NCBI RefSeq assembly: GCF_041734735.1
Contig: NC_134900.1
Span: forward strand, 39,147,954-39,211,953
Length of the DNA: 64,000 nt
Source: Babylonia areolata
Lineage: Eukaryota; Mollusca; Gastropoda; Neogastropoda; Buccinidae
Direction of reading: 5' to 3'
This document shows positions 1 through 12,284 of this stretch, in pieces. The position numbers were made by a program, and so were the translations under genes. A model generated the notes under the pieces. That model was not told where the DNA came from. It ran no database searches and worked only from the letters and a program-made list of their open reading frames with translations. Position 1 is the first letter of the stretch. Each line of letters opens with the position of its first letter.

Positions 1-41
1 CGGGTTTCATACAGAGAGAGAGAGAGAGCAGCCCGGGTTTC

Positions 42-76
<35 letters not shown>

Positions 77-87
77 AGCCCGAGTTT

Positions 88-123
<36 letters not shown>

Positions 124-440
124 AGCCCGAGTTTCACAGAGAGAGAGAGAGAGAGAGCAGCCCGGGTTTCATACAGAGAGAGAGAGAGAGAGAGAGCAGC
201 CCGAGTTTCACAGAGAGAGAGAGAGAGAGAGAGAGAGCAGCCCGAGTTTCACAGAGAGAGAGAGAGAGCAGCCCGAGTTTCACAGAGAGAGAGAGAGCAG
301 CCCGAGTTTCACACAGAGAGAGCAGCCCGAGTTTCACACAGAGAGAGCAGCCCGAGTTTCACACAGAGAGAGCAGCCCGAGTTTCACACAGAGAGAGCAG
401 CCCGAGTTTCACACAGAGAGAGCAGCCCGAGTTTCACACA
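1..440. repeat. Minisatellite built from a SINE 3' segment with (GA)n linkers
   Basis: About 14 copies of a short unit with core GCAGCCCGAGTTTCACA are separated by GA runs of variable length, long at the left and shrinking to a constant short form on the right. The core matches the 3' part of the SINE copy at 27918-28150, which contains GATCAGCCCGAATTTCACAC. The array therefore looks like tandem copies of a SINE tail joined through GA slippage. It is cut by the window edge. Confidence 0.85.
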
Positions 441-1012
441 CACATGCAAATGCGTACGTACGTATATATGTTTGCATGAATGTATGTGTGCAGGTCTGTG
501 TCATGTAGACCTGTGTATAAATTATGTGTTTGCCATGTTCCTTTTTGCTGATTGGATAATTTCTTTATTTCTCTCTTTCTTTTTTTCTTCTTTTTTTTTC
601 TTCCCCCCCCCCTTTTTTTTTTTATGTAGAAATTATTGACAATTGATATACAGGGGCCACAACTCGACACGACAAAACCTCAGTCAAACGGAAACAGCTG
701 CTTGGTAACCACAAGTACAATCCCAGCACGCTGCAAACGGGCTCTCTCTCTCCGCTCCTCTGAGCGTTGGCGGTTTTCAGGCAGTCAGCACTGTGGGGGG
801 AGGGAACTAACTGACTACGTCTGCACCACCTCCCGCCGTGCACAGCCAGGCATGTCCAATGTGGGCATTGGCAGAATCTGCTGAGGTGTTGTCACAGAGA
901 TAAGTCGGTGCAACTGGCGCTGCACAGGGAAATCAGTTTTCGTTGGGGTACAGCATCGTTCATTATTTCTGTTGGGCCAGTTCTTTGATTGAAAGACGTC
1001 AGAATTAAAACA
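441..1012. other. 5' flank and likely 5' UTR of the TEX36-like gene
   Basis: Mostly unique sequence. It includes a T/C homopolymer tract at about 583-623. No TATA box or other convincing promoter motif was seen. An in-frame TGA at 986-988 precedes the proposed start codon at 1013, so the coding region does not extend upstream in this exon. An 82-codon open frame at 636-884 has no recognisable features and is probably chance. Confidence 0.5.
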
Positions 1013-1054
1013 ATGCCAGCGCCGAGTGCTACTGAAATGACAGTTGGAAGCTGG
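1013..1054 (+). CDS. TEX36: TEX36-like exon 1 (start codon, residues 1-14)
   Basis: This exon encodes MPAPSATEMTVGSW and is followed by a good donor, GTGAGT, at 1055. The ATG has an A at -3 and an in-frame stop 25 bp upstream (986-988). A second in-frame ATG is at residue 9. The terminal GSW joins FPTG from exon 2, giving the GxWFP motif that sits near the N-terminus of vertebrate TEX36. That junction is the main reason for choosing this short exon out of 11 kb of sequence. Being only 42 nt, it is the least certain exon of the gene. Confidence 0.6.
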
Positions 1055-1633
1055 GTGAGTTCAATTAGTTTATTTTCTTTTGGCTTTTTCGATAATTGTT
1101 TGAAAATTATTGTTTGAAAAATAAGTTTGGTCGGCATATTTTTCTCTGACAAGTTTCGATCTTTCCGGTCTCTTTTATTCTTGCTACTTGTGAGCAATGA
1201 ACCTGTCATTTGGGACTATACATGCTTTGAGAGTAACCTTGGCCCAAGGTAATATGAATGTGCTATGTACTAGATCCACGCGAAGAATAGAATTTTGAGA
1301 CATTTTGTAGATCTACTGGCAGATTCCATCGTCGGACCATTTCTTGTGCATTTCTGTATTGAAGGAATAGTGGATTGAACTGGGGATTTGGTTGTACACG
1401 AGGGTTGAGTGATCGGCCAGATTTGTTTCACCGTGCCTGAAAATCTTTGTTGACAGAGAGATGTAAGTACTTTGTATCCAGTACGGGAATAATGATGATA
1501 ATAATTCAGTTTGTATATCCCTTTTTAATGTAAAGCATGCTCAGCTAGCTGTACATTGTAGAAAATCTACGGGTAAAACACGCATTTAAACGTTTATAAG
1601 GGAACTTGCAGTCGTTTGGGATCAAACCAGAAG

Positions 1634-1639
1634 CTCTAT

Positions 1640-1682
<43 letters not shown>

Positions 1683-2494
1683 AAGAGCCCAACTGACAGC
1701 AATGACTATATAGAATCTAGATCTGGATCTACTATCGTCTTCGTTTTATGACCGAAAGTAAAATCCAGAAAAAGGTACACTTTCATTTCACTGTTGAACA
1801 CTGCTTGGATACAGAAAGGTGAAAAAGGAGAGAGAATCGTTACGTTTCTCAGTTTCACACACTAGTCTACATACTCTTTAAGAAAATATATGAATGTTTG
1901 AATTGATTAATATCGGAAAGTTGTTAACATCATTAATGTCACGCTGTGGCGTGCATAGCAATTTGCGCGCGCGCGCGCACACACACACACACACTCTCTC
2001 TCTCTCTCTCTCTCTCTTAACCCACCCGCACGCGCGCACATACACACAGATCCGGACACACACACGCGTGCGCGCGCGTTTCGTAGAGGCACACTGTGCA
2101 CACACATGAGAAGGGATACTGCTGTTGTGCTGTGTTGTGTTGTGGTGGTTGCCAGGGGAAACCATCTCAGCGGATGACAGTGCCCACGGAAAGACTGTGT
2201 TCATGAATTGTTCATAGACCTTCACTGACTGCCTGCCTCTCACTCTATACACTGTTACACAAAGGCGCTTTTCTCTCTCTCTCTCTGTTCCCCCCTCCCT
2301 TTGCACACTCTGGGCGCACCACACATAACAAACATTTTGTAAGACTACTCCCCACAATGTAAGAAGGAAATTGAATAAGCGTTCATTTATGAGTATGAAT
2401 AACCATTCATTTCGCGACAGTGCTTGATTTTACAATGCGCACAAGTGCACACACATACATATGTACACACGCACCAACGCGCGCACAGACATAC

Positions 2495-2572
<78 letters not shown>

Positions 2573-2573
2573 A
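1634..2573. repeat. Microsatellite cluster in TEX36-like intron 1
   Basis: Simple repeats are separated by unremarkable unique sequence: (GT)n at about 1642-1680, compound (CG)n(CA)n(CT)n at 1964-2018, and (CA)n(GA)n at 2497-2573. The 1964-2018 block is alternating purine-pyrimidine for about 30 bp, a possible Z-DNA former. No coding signal was seen in 1055-2605. Confidence 0.9.
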
Positions 2574-2611
2574 AATGAATAAGGCATTAATTCTTTCCCT
2601 CCTTTCTCCCA

Positions 2612-5600
2612 TGGAGTGTTGTGTTTTGTCACTTTGGATACTCTTGTTTGTGTCCCTGTCATGAAATCCATGGAGTGTTGTGTTTTGTCACTTTGGATAC
2701 TCTTGTTTGTGTCCCTGTGTTGAAATCCATGGAGTGTTGTGTTTTGTCACTTTGGATACTCTTGTTTGTGTCCCTGTCATGAAATCCATGGAGTGTTGTG
2801 TTTTGTCACTTTGGATACTCTTGTTTGTGTCCCTGTCATGAAATCCATGGAGTGTTGTGTTTTGTCACTTTGGATACTCTTGTTTGTGTCCCTGTCATGA
2901 AATCCATGGAGTGTTGTGTTTTGTCACTTTGGATACTCTTGTTTGTGTCCCTGTCATGAAATCCATGGAGCGTTGTGTTTTGTCACTTTGGATACTCTTG
3001 TTTGTGTCCCTGTCATGAAATCCATGGAGTGTTGTGTTTTGTCACTTTGGATACTCTTGTTTGTGTCCCTGTCATGAAATCCATGGAGTGTTGTGTTTTG
3101 TCACTTTGGATACTCTTGTTTGTGACCCTGTCATGAAATCCATGGAGTGTTGTGTTTTGTCACTTTGGATACTCTTGTTTGTGTCCCTGTCATGAAATCC
3201 ATGGAGTGTTGTGTTTTGTCACTGTGGATACTCTTGTTTGTGTCCCTGTGTTGAAATCCATGGAGTGTTGTGTTTTGTCACTTTGGATACTCTTGTTTGT
3301 GTCCCTGTCATGAAATCCATGGAGTGTTGTGTTTTGTCACTTTGGATACTCTTGTTTGTGTCCCTGTGTTGAAATCCATGGAGTGTTGTGTTTTCTCACT
3401 TTGGATACTCTTGTTTGTGACCCTGTCATGAAATCCATGGAGTGTTGTGTTTTGTCACTTTGGATACTCTTGTTTGTGTCCCTGTGTTGAAATCCATGGA
3501 GTGTTGTGTTTTGTCACTTTGGATACTCTTGTTTGTGACCCTGTGTTGAAATCCATGGAGTGTTGTGTTTTGTCACTTTGGATACTCTTGTTTGTGACCC
3601 TGTGTTGAAATCCATGGAGGGTTGTGTTTTGTCACTTTGGATACTCTTGTTTGTGACCCTGTCATGAAATCCATGGAGTGTTGTGTTTTGTCACTTTAGA
3701 TACTCTTGTTTGTGACCCTGTGTTGAAATCCATGGAGTGTTGTGTTTTGTCACTTTGGATACTCTTGTTTGTGACCCTGTCATGAAATCCATGGAGTGTT
3801 GTGTTTTGTCACTTTAGATACTCTTGTTTGTGACCCTGTCATGAAATCCATGGAGGGTTGTGTTTTGTCACTTTGGATACTCTTGTTTGTGTCCCTGTCA
3901 TGAAATCCATGGAGTGTTGTGTTTTGTCACTTTGGATACTCTTGTTTGTGTCCCTGTCATGAAATCCATGGAGTGTTGTGTTTTGTCACTTTGGATACTC
4001 TTGTTTGTGACCCTGTGTTGAAATCCATGGAGTGTTGTGTTTTGTCACTTTGGATACTCTTGTTTGTGTCCCTGTCATGAAATCCATGGAGTGTTGTGTT
4101 TTGTCACTTTGGATACTCTTGTTTGTGTCCCTGTGTTGAAATCCATGGAGTGTTGTGTTTTGTCACTTTGGATACTCTTGTTTGTGACCCTGTGTTGAAA
4201 TCCATGGAGTGTTGTGTTTTGTCACTTTGGATACTCTTGTTTGTGACCCTGTGTTGAAATCCATGGAGGGTTGTGTTTTGTCACTTTGGATACTCTTGTT
4301 TGTGACCCTGTCATGAAATCCATGGAGTGTTGTGTTTTGTCACTTTGGATACTCTTGTTTGTGTCCCTGTCATGAAATCCATGGAGTGTTGTGTTTTGTC
4401 ACTTTGGATACTCTTGTTTGTGTCCCTGTCATGAAATCCATGGAGTGTTGTGTTTTGTCACTTTGGATACTCTTGTTTGTGTCCCTGTCATGAAATCCAT
4501 GGAGCGTTGTGTTTTGTCACTTTGGATACTCTTGTTTGTGTCCCTGTCATGAAATCCATGGAGTGTTGTGTTTTGTCACTTTGGATACTCTTGTTTGTGT
4601 CCCTGTCATGAAATCCATGGAGTGTTGTGTTTTGTCACTTTGGATACTCTTGTTTGTGACCCTGTCATGAAATCCATGGAGTGTTGTGTTTTGTCACTTT
4701 GGATACTCTTGTTTGTGTCCCTGTCATGAAATCCATGGAGTGTTGTGTTTTGTCACTGTGGATACTCTTGTTTGTGTCCCTGTGTTGAAATCCATGGAGT
4801 GTTGTGTTTTGTCACTTTGGATACTCTTGTTTGTGTCCCTGTCATGAAATCCATGGAGTGTTGTGTTTTGTCACTTTGGATACTCTTGTTTGTGACCCTG
4901 TGTTGAAATCCATGGAGTGTTGTGTTTTGTCACTTTGGATACTCTTGTTTGTGTCCCTGTGTTGAAATCCATGGAGTGTTGTGTTTTGTCACTTTGGATA
5001 CTCTTGTTTGTGACCCTGTGTTGAAATCCATGGAGTGTTGTGTTTTGTCACTTTGGATACTCTTGTTTGTGACCCTGTGTTGAAATCCATGGAGGGTTGT
5101 GTTTTGTCACTTTGGATACTCTTGTTTGTGACCCTGTCATGAAATCCATGGAGTGTTGTGTTTTGTCACTTTAGATACTCTTGTTTGTGACCCTGTGTTG
5201 AAATCCATGGAGTGTTGTGTTTTGTCACTTTGGATACTCTTGTTTGTGACCCTGTCATGAAATCCATGGAGTGTTGTGTTTTGTCACTTTAGATACTCTT
5301 GTTTGTGACCCTGTCATGAAATCCATGGAGGGTTGTGTTTTGTCACTTTGGATACTCTTGTTTGTGTCCCTGTCATGAAATCCATGGAGTGTTGTGTTTT
5401 GTCACTTTGGATACTCTTGTTTGTGTCCCTGTCATGAAATCCATGGAGTGTTGTGTTTTGTCACTTTGGATACTCTTGTTTGTGACCCTGTGTTGAAATC
5501 CATGGAGTGTTGTGTTTTGTCACTTTGGATACTCTTGTTTGTGTCCCTGTCATGAAATCCATGGAGTGTTGTGTTTTGTCACTTTGGATACTCTTGTTTG

Positions 5601-8600
5601 TGTCCCTGTGTTGAAATCCATGGAGTGTTGTGTTTTGTCACTTTGGATACTCTTGTTTGTGACCCTGTGTTGAAATCCATGGAGTGTTGTGTTTTGTCAC
5701 TTTGGATACTCTTGTTTGTGACCCTGTGTTGAAATCCATGGAGGGTTGTGTTTTGTCACTTTGGATACTCTTGTTTGTGACCCTGTCATGAAATCCATGG
5801 AGTGTTGTGTTTTGTCACTTTAGATACTCTTGTTTGTGACCCTGTGTTGAAATCCATGGAGTGTTGTGTTTTGTCACTTTGGATACTCTTGTTTGTGACC
5901 CTGTCATGAAATCCATGGAGTGTTGTGTTTTGTCACTTTAGATACTCTTGTTTGTGACCCTGTCATGAAATCCATGGAGTGTTGTGTTTTGTCACTTTGG
6001 ATACTCTTGTTTGTGTCCCTGTCATGAAATCCATGGAGTGTTGTGTTTTGTCACTTTGGATACTCTTGTTTGTGACCCTGTCATGAAATCCATGGAGTGT
6101 TGTGTTTTGTCACTTTGGATACTCTTGTTTGTGTCCCTGTCATGAAATCCATGGAGTGTTGTGTTTTGTCACTTTGGATACTCTTGTTTGTGACCCTGTG
6201 TTGAAATCCATGGAGTGTTGTGTTTTGTCACTTTGGATACTCTTGTTTGTGACCCTGTGTTGAAATCCATGGAGTGTTGTGTTTTGTCACTTTGGATACT
6301 CTTGTTTGTGTCCCTGTGTTGAAATCCATGGAGTGTTGTGTTTTGTCACTTTGGATACTCTTGTTTGTGACCCTGTGTTGAAATCCATGGAGTGTTGTGT
6401 TTTGTCACTTTGGATACTCTTGTTTGTGACCCTGTGTTGAAATCCATGGAGTGTTGTGTTTTGTCACTTTGGATACTCTTGTTTGTGTCCCTGTGTTGAA
6501 ATCCATGGAGTGTTGTGTTTTGTCACTTTGGATACTCTTGTTTGTGACCCTGTGTTGAAATCCATGGAGGGTTGTGTTTTGTCACTTTGGATACTCTTGT
6601 TTGTGACCCTGTCATGAAATCCATGGAGTGTTGTGTTTTGTCACTTTAGATACTCTTGTTTGTGACCCTGTGTTGAAATCCATGGAGTGTTGTGTTTTGT
6701 CACTTTGGATACTCTTGTTTGTGACCCTGTCATGAAATCCATGGAGTGTTGTGTTTTGTCACTTTAGATACTCTTGTTTGTGACCCTGTCATGAAATCCA
6801 TGGAGTGTTGTGTTTTGTCACTTTGGATACTCTTGTTTGTGTCCCTGTCATGAAATCCATGGAGTGTTGTGTTTTGTCACTTTGGATACTCTTGTTTGTG
6901 ACCCTGTCATGAAATCCATGGAGTGTTGTGTTTTGTCACTTTGGATACTCTTGTTTGTGACCCTGTCATGAAATCCATGGAGTGTTGTGTTTTGTCACTT
7001 TGGATACTCTTGTTTGTGTCCCTGTCATGAAATCCATGGAGTGTTGTGTTTTGTCACTTTGGATACTCTTGTTTGTGTCCCTGTCATGAAATCCATGGAG
7101 TGTTGTGTTTTGTCACTTTGGATACTCTTGTTTGTGTCCCTGTCATGAAATCCATGGAGTGTTGTGTTTTGTCACTTTGGATACTCTTGTTTGTGTCCCT
7201 GTGTTGAAATCCATGGAGTGTTGTGTTTTGTCACTTTGGATACTCTTGTTTGTGTCCCTGTCATGAAATCCATGGAGTGTTGTGTTTTGTCACTTTGGAT
7301 ACTCTTGTTTGTGTCCCTGTCATGAAATCCATGGAGTGTTGTGTTTTGTCACTTTGGATACTCTTGTTTGTGTCCCTGTCATGAAATCCATGGAGTGTTG
7401 TGTTTTGTCACTTTGGATACTCTTGTTTGTGTCCCTGTGTTGAAATCCATGGAGTGTTGTGTTTTGTCACTTTGGATACTCTTGTTTGTGTCCCTGTCAT
7501 GAAATCCATGGAGTGTTGTGTTTTGTCACTTTGGATACTCTTGTTTGTGTCCCTGTCATGAAATCCATGGAGTGTTGTGTTTTGTCACTTTGGATACTCT
7601 TGTTTGTGTCCCTGTCATGAAATCCATGGAGTGTTGTGTTTTGTCACTTTGGATACTCTTGTTTGTGTCCCTGTCTTGAAATCCATGGAGTGTTGTGTTT
7701 TGTCACTTTGGATACTCTTGTTTGTGTCCCTGTCATGAAATCCATGGAGTGTTGTGTTTTGTCACTTTGGATACTCTTGTTTGTGTCCCTGTCATGAAAT
7801 CCATGGAGTGTTGTGTTTTGTCACTTTGGATACTCTTGTTTGTGTCCCTGTCATGAAATCCATGGAGTGTTGTGTTTTGTCACTTTGGATACTCTTGTTT
7901 GTGTCCCTGTCATGAAATCCATGGAGTGTTGTGTTTTGTCACTTTGGATACTCTTGTTTGTGTCCCTGTCATGAAATCCATGGAGTGTTGTGTTTTGTCA
8001 CTTTGGATACTCTTGTTTGTGTCCCTGTCATGAAATCCATGGAGTGTTGTGTTTTGTCACTTTGGATACTCTTGTTTGTGTCCCTGTCATGAAATCCATG
8101 GAGTGTTGTGTTTTGTCACTTTGGATACTCTTGTTTGTGTCCCTGTCATGAAATCCATGGAGTGTTGTGTTTTGTCACTTTGGATACTCTTGTTTGTGTC
8201 CCTGTCATGAAATCCATGGAGTGTTGTGTTTTGTCACTTTGGATACTCTTGTTTGTGTCCCTGTCATGAAATCCATGGAGTGTTGTGTTTTGTCACTTTG
8301 GATACTCTTGTTTGTGTCCCTGTCATGAAATCCATGGAGTGTTGTGTTTTGTCACTTTGGATACTCTTGTTTGTGTCCCTGTCATGAAATCCATGGAGTG
8401 TTGTGTTTTGTCACTTTGGATACTCTTGTTTGTGTCCCTGTCATGAAATCCATGGAGTGTTGTGTTTTGTCACTTTGGATACTCTTGTTTGTGTCCCTGT
8501 CATGAAATCCATGGAGTGTTGTGTTTTGTCACTTTGGATACTCTTGTTTGTGTCCCTGTCATGAAATCCATGGAGTGTTGTGTTTTGTCACTTTGGATAC

Positions 8601-10904
8601 TCTTGTTTGTGTCCCTGTCATGAAATCCATGGAGTGTTGTGTTTTGTCACTTTGGATACTCTTGTTTGTGTCCCTGTCATGAAATCCATGGAGTGTTGTG
8701 TTTTGTCACTTTGGATACTCTTGTTTGTGTCCCTGTCATGAAATCCATGGAGTGTTGTGTTTTGTCACTTTGGATACTCTTGTTTGTGTCCCTGTGATGA
8801 AATCCATGGAGTGTTGTGTTTTGTCACTTTGGATACTCTTGTTTGTGTCCCTGTCATGAAATCCATGGAGTGTTGTGTTTTGTCACTTTGGATACTCTTG
8901 TTTGTGTCCCTGTCATGAAATCCATGGAGTGTTGTGTTTTGTCACTTTGGATACTCTTGTTTGTGTCCCTGTCATGAAATCCATGGAGTGTTGTGTTTTG
9001 TCACTTTGGATACTCTTGTTTGTGTCCCTGTCATGAAATCCATGGAGTGTTGTGTTTTGTCACTTTGGATACTCTTGTTTGTGTCCCTGTCATGAAATCC
9101 ATGGAGTGTTGTGTTTTGTCACTTTGGATACTCTTGTTTGTGTCCCTGTCATGAAATCCATGGAGTGTTGTGTTTTGTCACTTTGGATACTCTTGTTTGT
9201 GTCCCTGTCATGAAATCCATGGAGTGTTGTGTTTTGTCACTTTGGATACTCTTGTTTGTGTCCCTGTCATGAAATCCATGGAGTGTTGTGTTTTGTCACT
9301 TTGGATACTCTTGTTTGTGTCCCTGTCTTGAAATCCATGGAGTGTTGTGTTTTGTCACTTTGGATACTCTTGTTTGTGTCCCTGTCATGAAATCCATGGA
9401 GTGTTGTGTTTTGTCACTTTGGATACTCTTGTTTGTGTCCCTGTCATGAAATCCATGGAGTGTTGTGTTTTGTCACTTTGGATACTCTTGTTTGTGTCCC
9501 TGTCATGAAATCCATGGAGTGTTGTGTTTTGTCACTTTGGATACTCTTGTTTGTGTCCCTGTCATGAAATCCATGGAGTGTTGTGTTTTGTCACTTTGGA
9601 TACTCTTGTTTGTGTCCCTGTCATGAAATCCATGGAGTGTTGTGTTTTGTCACTTTGGATACTCTTGTTTGTGTCCCTGTCTTGAAATCCATGGAGTGTT
9701 GTGTTTTGTCACTTTGGATACTCTTGTTTGTGTCCCTGTCATGAAATCCATGGAGTGTTGTGTTTTGTCACTTTGGATACTCTTGTTTGTGTCCCTGTCA
9801 TGAAATCCATGGAGTGTTGTGTTTTGTCACTTTGGATACTCTTGTTTGTGTCCCTGTCATGAAATCCATGGAGTGTTGTGTTTTGTCACTTTGGATACTC
9901 TTGTTTGTGTCCCTGTCATGAAATCCATGGAGTGTTGTGTTTTGTCACTTTGGATACTCTTGTTTGTGTCCCTGTCTTGAAATCCATGGAGTGTTGTGTT
10001 TTGTCACTTTGGATACTCTTGTTTGTGTCCCTGTCATGAAATCCATGGAGTGTTGTGTTTTGTCACTTTGGATACTCTTGTTTGTGTCCCTGTCTTGAAA
10101 TCCATGGAGTGTTGTGTTTTGTCACTTTGGATACTCTTGTTTGTGTCCCTGTCATGAAATCCATGGAGTGTTGTGTTTTGTCACTTTGGATACTCTTGTT
10201 TGTGTCCCTGTCATGAAATCCATGGAGTGTTGTGTTTTGTCACTTTGGATACTCTTGTTTGTGTCCCTGTCATGAAATCCATGGAGTGTTGTGTTTTGTC
10301 ACTTTGGATACTCTTGTTTGTGTCCCTGTGTTGAAATCCATGGAGTGTTGTGTTTTGTCACTTTGGATACTCTTGTTTGTGTCCCTGTGATGAAATCCAT
10401 GGAGTGTTGTGTTTTGTCACTTTGGATACTCTTGTTTGTGTCCCTGTCATGAAATCCATGGAGTGTTGTGTTTTGTCACTTTGGATACTCTTGTTTGTGT
10501 CCCTGTCATGAAATCCATGGAGTGTTGTGTTTTGTCACTTTGGATACTCTTGTTTGTGTCCCTGTCATGAAATCCATGGAGTGTTGTGTTTTGTCACTTT
10601 GGATACTCTTGTTTGTGGCCCTGTCATGAAATCCATGGAGTGTTGTGTTTTGTCACTTTAGATACTCTTGTTTGTGTCCCTGTGTTGAAATCCATGGAGT
10701 GTTGTGTTTTGTCACTTTGGATACTCTTGTTTGTGTCCCTGTCATGAAATCCATGGAGTGTTGTGTTTTGTCACTTTGGATACTCTTGTTTGTGTCCCTG
10801 TCATGAAATCCATGGAGTGTTGTGTTTTGTCACTTTGGATACTCTTGTTTGTGTCCCTGTGTTGAAATCCATGGAGTGTTGTGTTTTGTCACTTTGGATA
10901 CTCT
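2612..10904. repeat. 59-bp satellite-like array, about 140 copies
   Basis: The unit begins TGGAGTGTTGTGTTTTGTCA and ends CCTGTCATGAAATCCA; its length is 59 bp (starts at 2612 and 2671). Copies differ mainly at four diagnostic sites: GTCATGAAA versus GTGTTGAAA, GTCCC versus GACCC, TTTGG versus TTTAG, and GGAGTG versus GGAGGG or GGAGCG. Variants recur with a spacing of 25-26 units in about 2970-6800, a higher-order repeat. From about 6900 to 10600 the array is nearly uniform. The array lies wholly within TEX36-like intron 1. The units are interrupted by stops and carry no plausible protein. Confidence 0.97.
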
Positions 10905-11125
10905 GGGATTTTTTTCTTTTGGGGGGCGTGGGGGTATCTGGTATATTCTTCTTTTGGGGGGGCTGGGGGTTAGTGTGGGGGCGTTTGGGAGCTGAACAAT
11001 GAAGGAAGAAAAGAGGTCCTTGGTAAGCTCGTTCTTTTCACTGCAGAATCTTACCGTCTGCATGCACAAAAGGCGTCGGGTCGAGTTTGGACCGATACCA
11101 TTACGTCAGCCTTCACAGACACCAT
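10905..11125. other. Unique spacer with G-rich patches
   Basis: A short G-rich stretch at 10919-10985 with several runs of six or seven G is followed by ordinary sequence. No gene signal was seen. Confidence 0.4.
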
Positions 11126-11479
11126 GGGGTTGGACAGGTAGGGTTTTGAGGAAGAGGAAATAGGGGAATAGGGGTTGGACAGGTAGGGTTTTGAGGAAGA
11201 GGAAATAGGGGAATAGGGGTTGGACAGGTAGGGTTTTGAGGAAGAGGAAATAGGGGAATAGGGGTTGGACAGGTAGGGTTTTGAGGAAGAGGAAATAGGG
11301 GAATAGGGGTTGGACAGGTAGGGTTTTGAGGAAGAGGAAATAGGGGTTGGACAGGTAGGGTTTTGAGGAAGAGGAAATAGGGGAATAGGGGTTGGACAGG
11401 TAGGGTTTTGAGGAAGAGGAAATAGGGGAATAGGGGTTGGACAGGTAGGGTTTTGAGGAAGAGGAAATAGGGGAATAGG
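11126..11479. repeat. 45-bp minisatellite, about 8 copies
   Basis: The unit starts GGGGTTGGACAGGTAGGGTT and is 45 bp long (starts at 11126, 11171 and 11216). One copy near 11345 is 12 bp short. The G-rich strand contains TAGGG and CAGGTAGGG motifs, but the array is not telomeric. A (CA)n run follows at about 11558-11608. Confidence 0.95.
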
Positions 11480-11555
11480 ATAATGACTAGGGAGTGGGGA
11501 GTGAAGGGGGAGGAGGATATTGTGAAAAGGAGACATACATATGACCGAGCTCACG

Positions 11556-11613
<58 letters not shown>

Positions 11614-11897
11614 CAGACATGGCATGAACTTCACTGACATCCAGTCATCAGCGGGAACACGTGGAGGGCCGTGGCCTGTGTGAACGGCGTGTCGCGGATT
11701 ATTGATCATCGATCACCAGGCATTGGTCTGGAACTTCTTTAGTGGCTGTCTAGATGCCTCCGGATCGAATTATTAGTTTTTATCAGAGATGTTTCTGGCG
11801 TCATGTCATGTTGCTCATACTGGATGTTCAGGGTGTTCTACCCGAATGAAGGCATAGAGGAAATCGCGCGCACATCAGCTGGTGGAGCATTAGTGAT

Positions 11898-12021
11898 CGC
11901 TTGTGTGTGTGTGTGTGTGCGCGCGCGCGCGCGCGCGCGTGCGTGCGTGCGTGTGTGTGTGTGTGTGTGTTTGCTTGTGTGCATATTTGATAATTGTGTG
12001 TGTGTGTGTTTGTGTGTGTGT
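11898..12021. repeat. Compound (GT)n(GC)n(GT)n tract next to exon 2
   Basis: About 60 bp of uninterrupted alternating purine-pyrimidine, including about 20 bp of pure GC, is followed by further TG runs up to the exon 2 acceptor. The tract supplies a TG-rich rather than C/T-rich acceptor region. Confidence 0.9.
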
Positions 12022-12025
12022 GAAG

Positions 12026-12139
12026 TTTCCAACAGGTTACCATGGCCACTATCGTAGCAAGCCCCGCGCGGACTTCCTGTGTGAGTACCGCCAGCTGGCC
12101 AGACCCGAACCCCCTGACAAGTTCATCGCCAGGTCTCTG
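12026..12139 (+). CDS. TEX36: TEX36-like exon 2 (residues 15-52)
   Basis: This 114-nt, phase 0/0 exon has its acceptor AAG at 12023-12025 and donor GTGAGT at 12140. It encodes a basic segment starting FPTGYHGHYR and ending PPDKFIARSL. The FP completes the GxWFP motif begun in exon 1. The PP about 17 residues before HDNR parallels vertebrate TEX36. A competing AG at 12034-12035 would change phase and lose the WFP junction, so it was not chosen. Codons are GC-rich in the third position, unlike the flanking introns. Confidence 0.75.
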
Positions 12140-12284
12140 GTGAGTCCACGCATGGCAGCCAGCCAGGTAGTCTGATTTTATAGGAATTACCCGGTGGTCG
12201 GGAAAACCAGGTGCATGTTTGTGAGAGACACACAGAGAGAGGTGCTGAGATTTTAAAAAGGAAAAAGAAAGAAATATCCAGCGT

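Noticed and set aside
636-884. Upstream 82-codon frame before the TEX36-like start
   Set aside because: Different frame from the TEX36-like coding sequence and no similarity or splice site linking it.
11126-11479. Interstitial telomere repeat
   Set aside because: TAGGG words occur once per 45-bp unit, not as consecutive TTAGGG.
11051-11620. Minus-strand open frame of 189 codons through the 45-bp array
   Set aside because: 45 is a multiple of three, so the frame is kept by the repeat; flanks are CA repeat.
12037-12050. X-box (RFX) site near GTTACCATGGCCAC, attractive for a ciliary or testis gene
   Set aside because: It lies within coding exon 2, 11 kb from the start, and fits the consensus only partly; probably chance.
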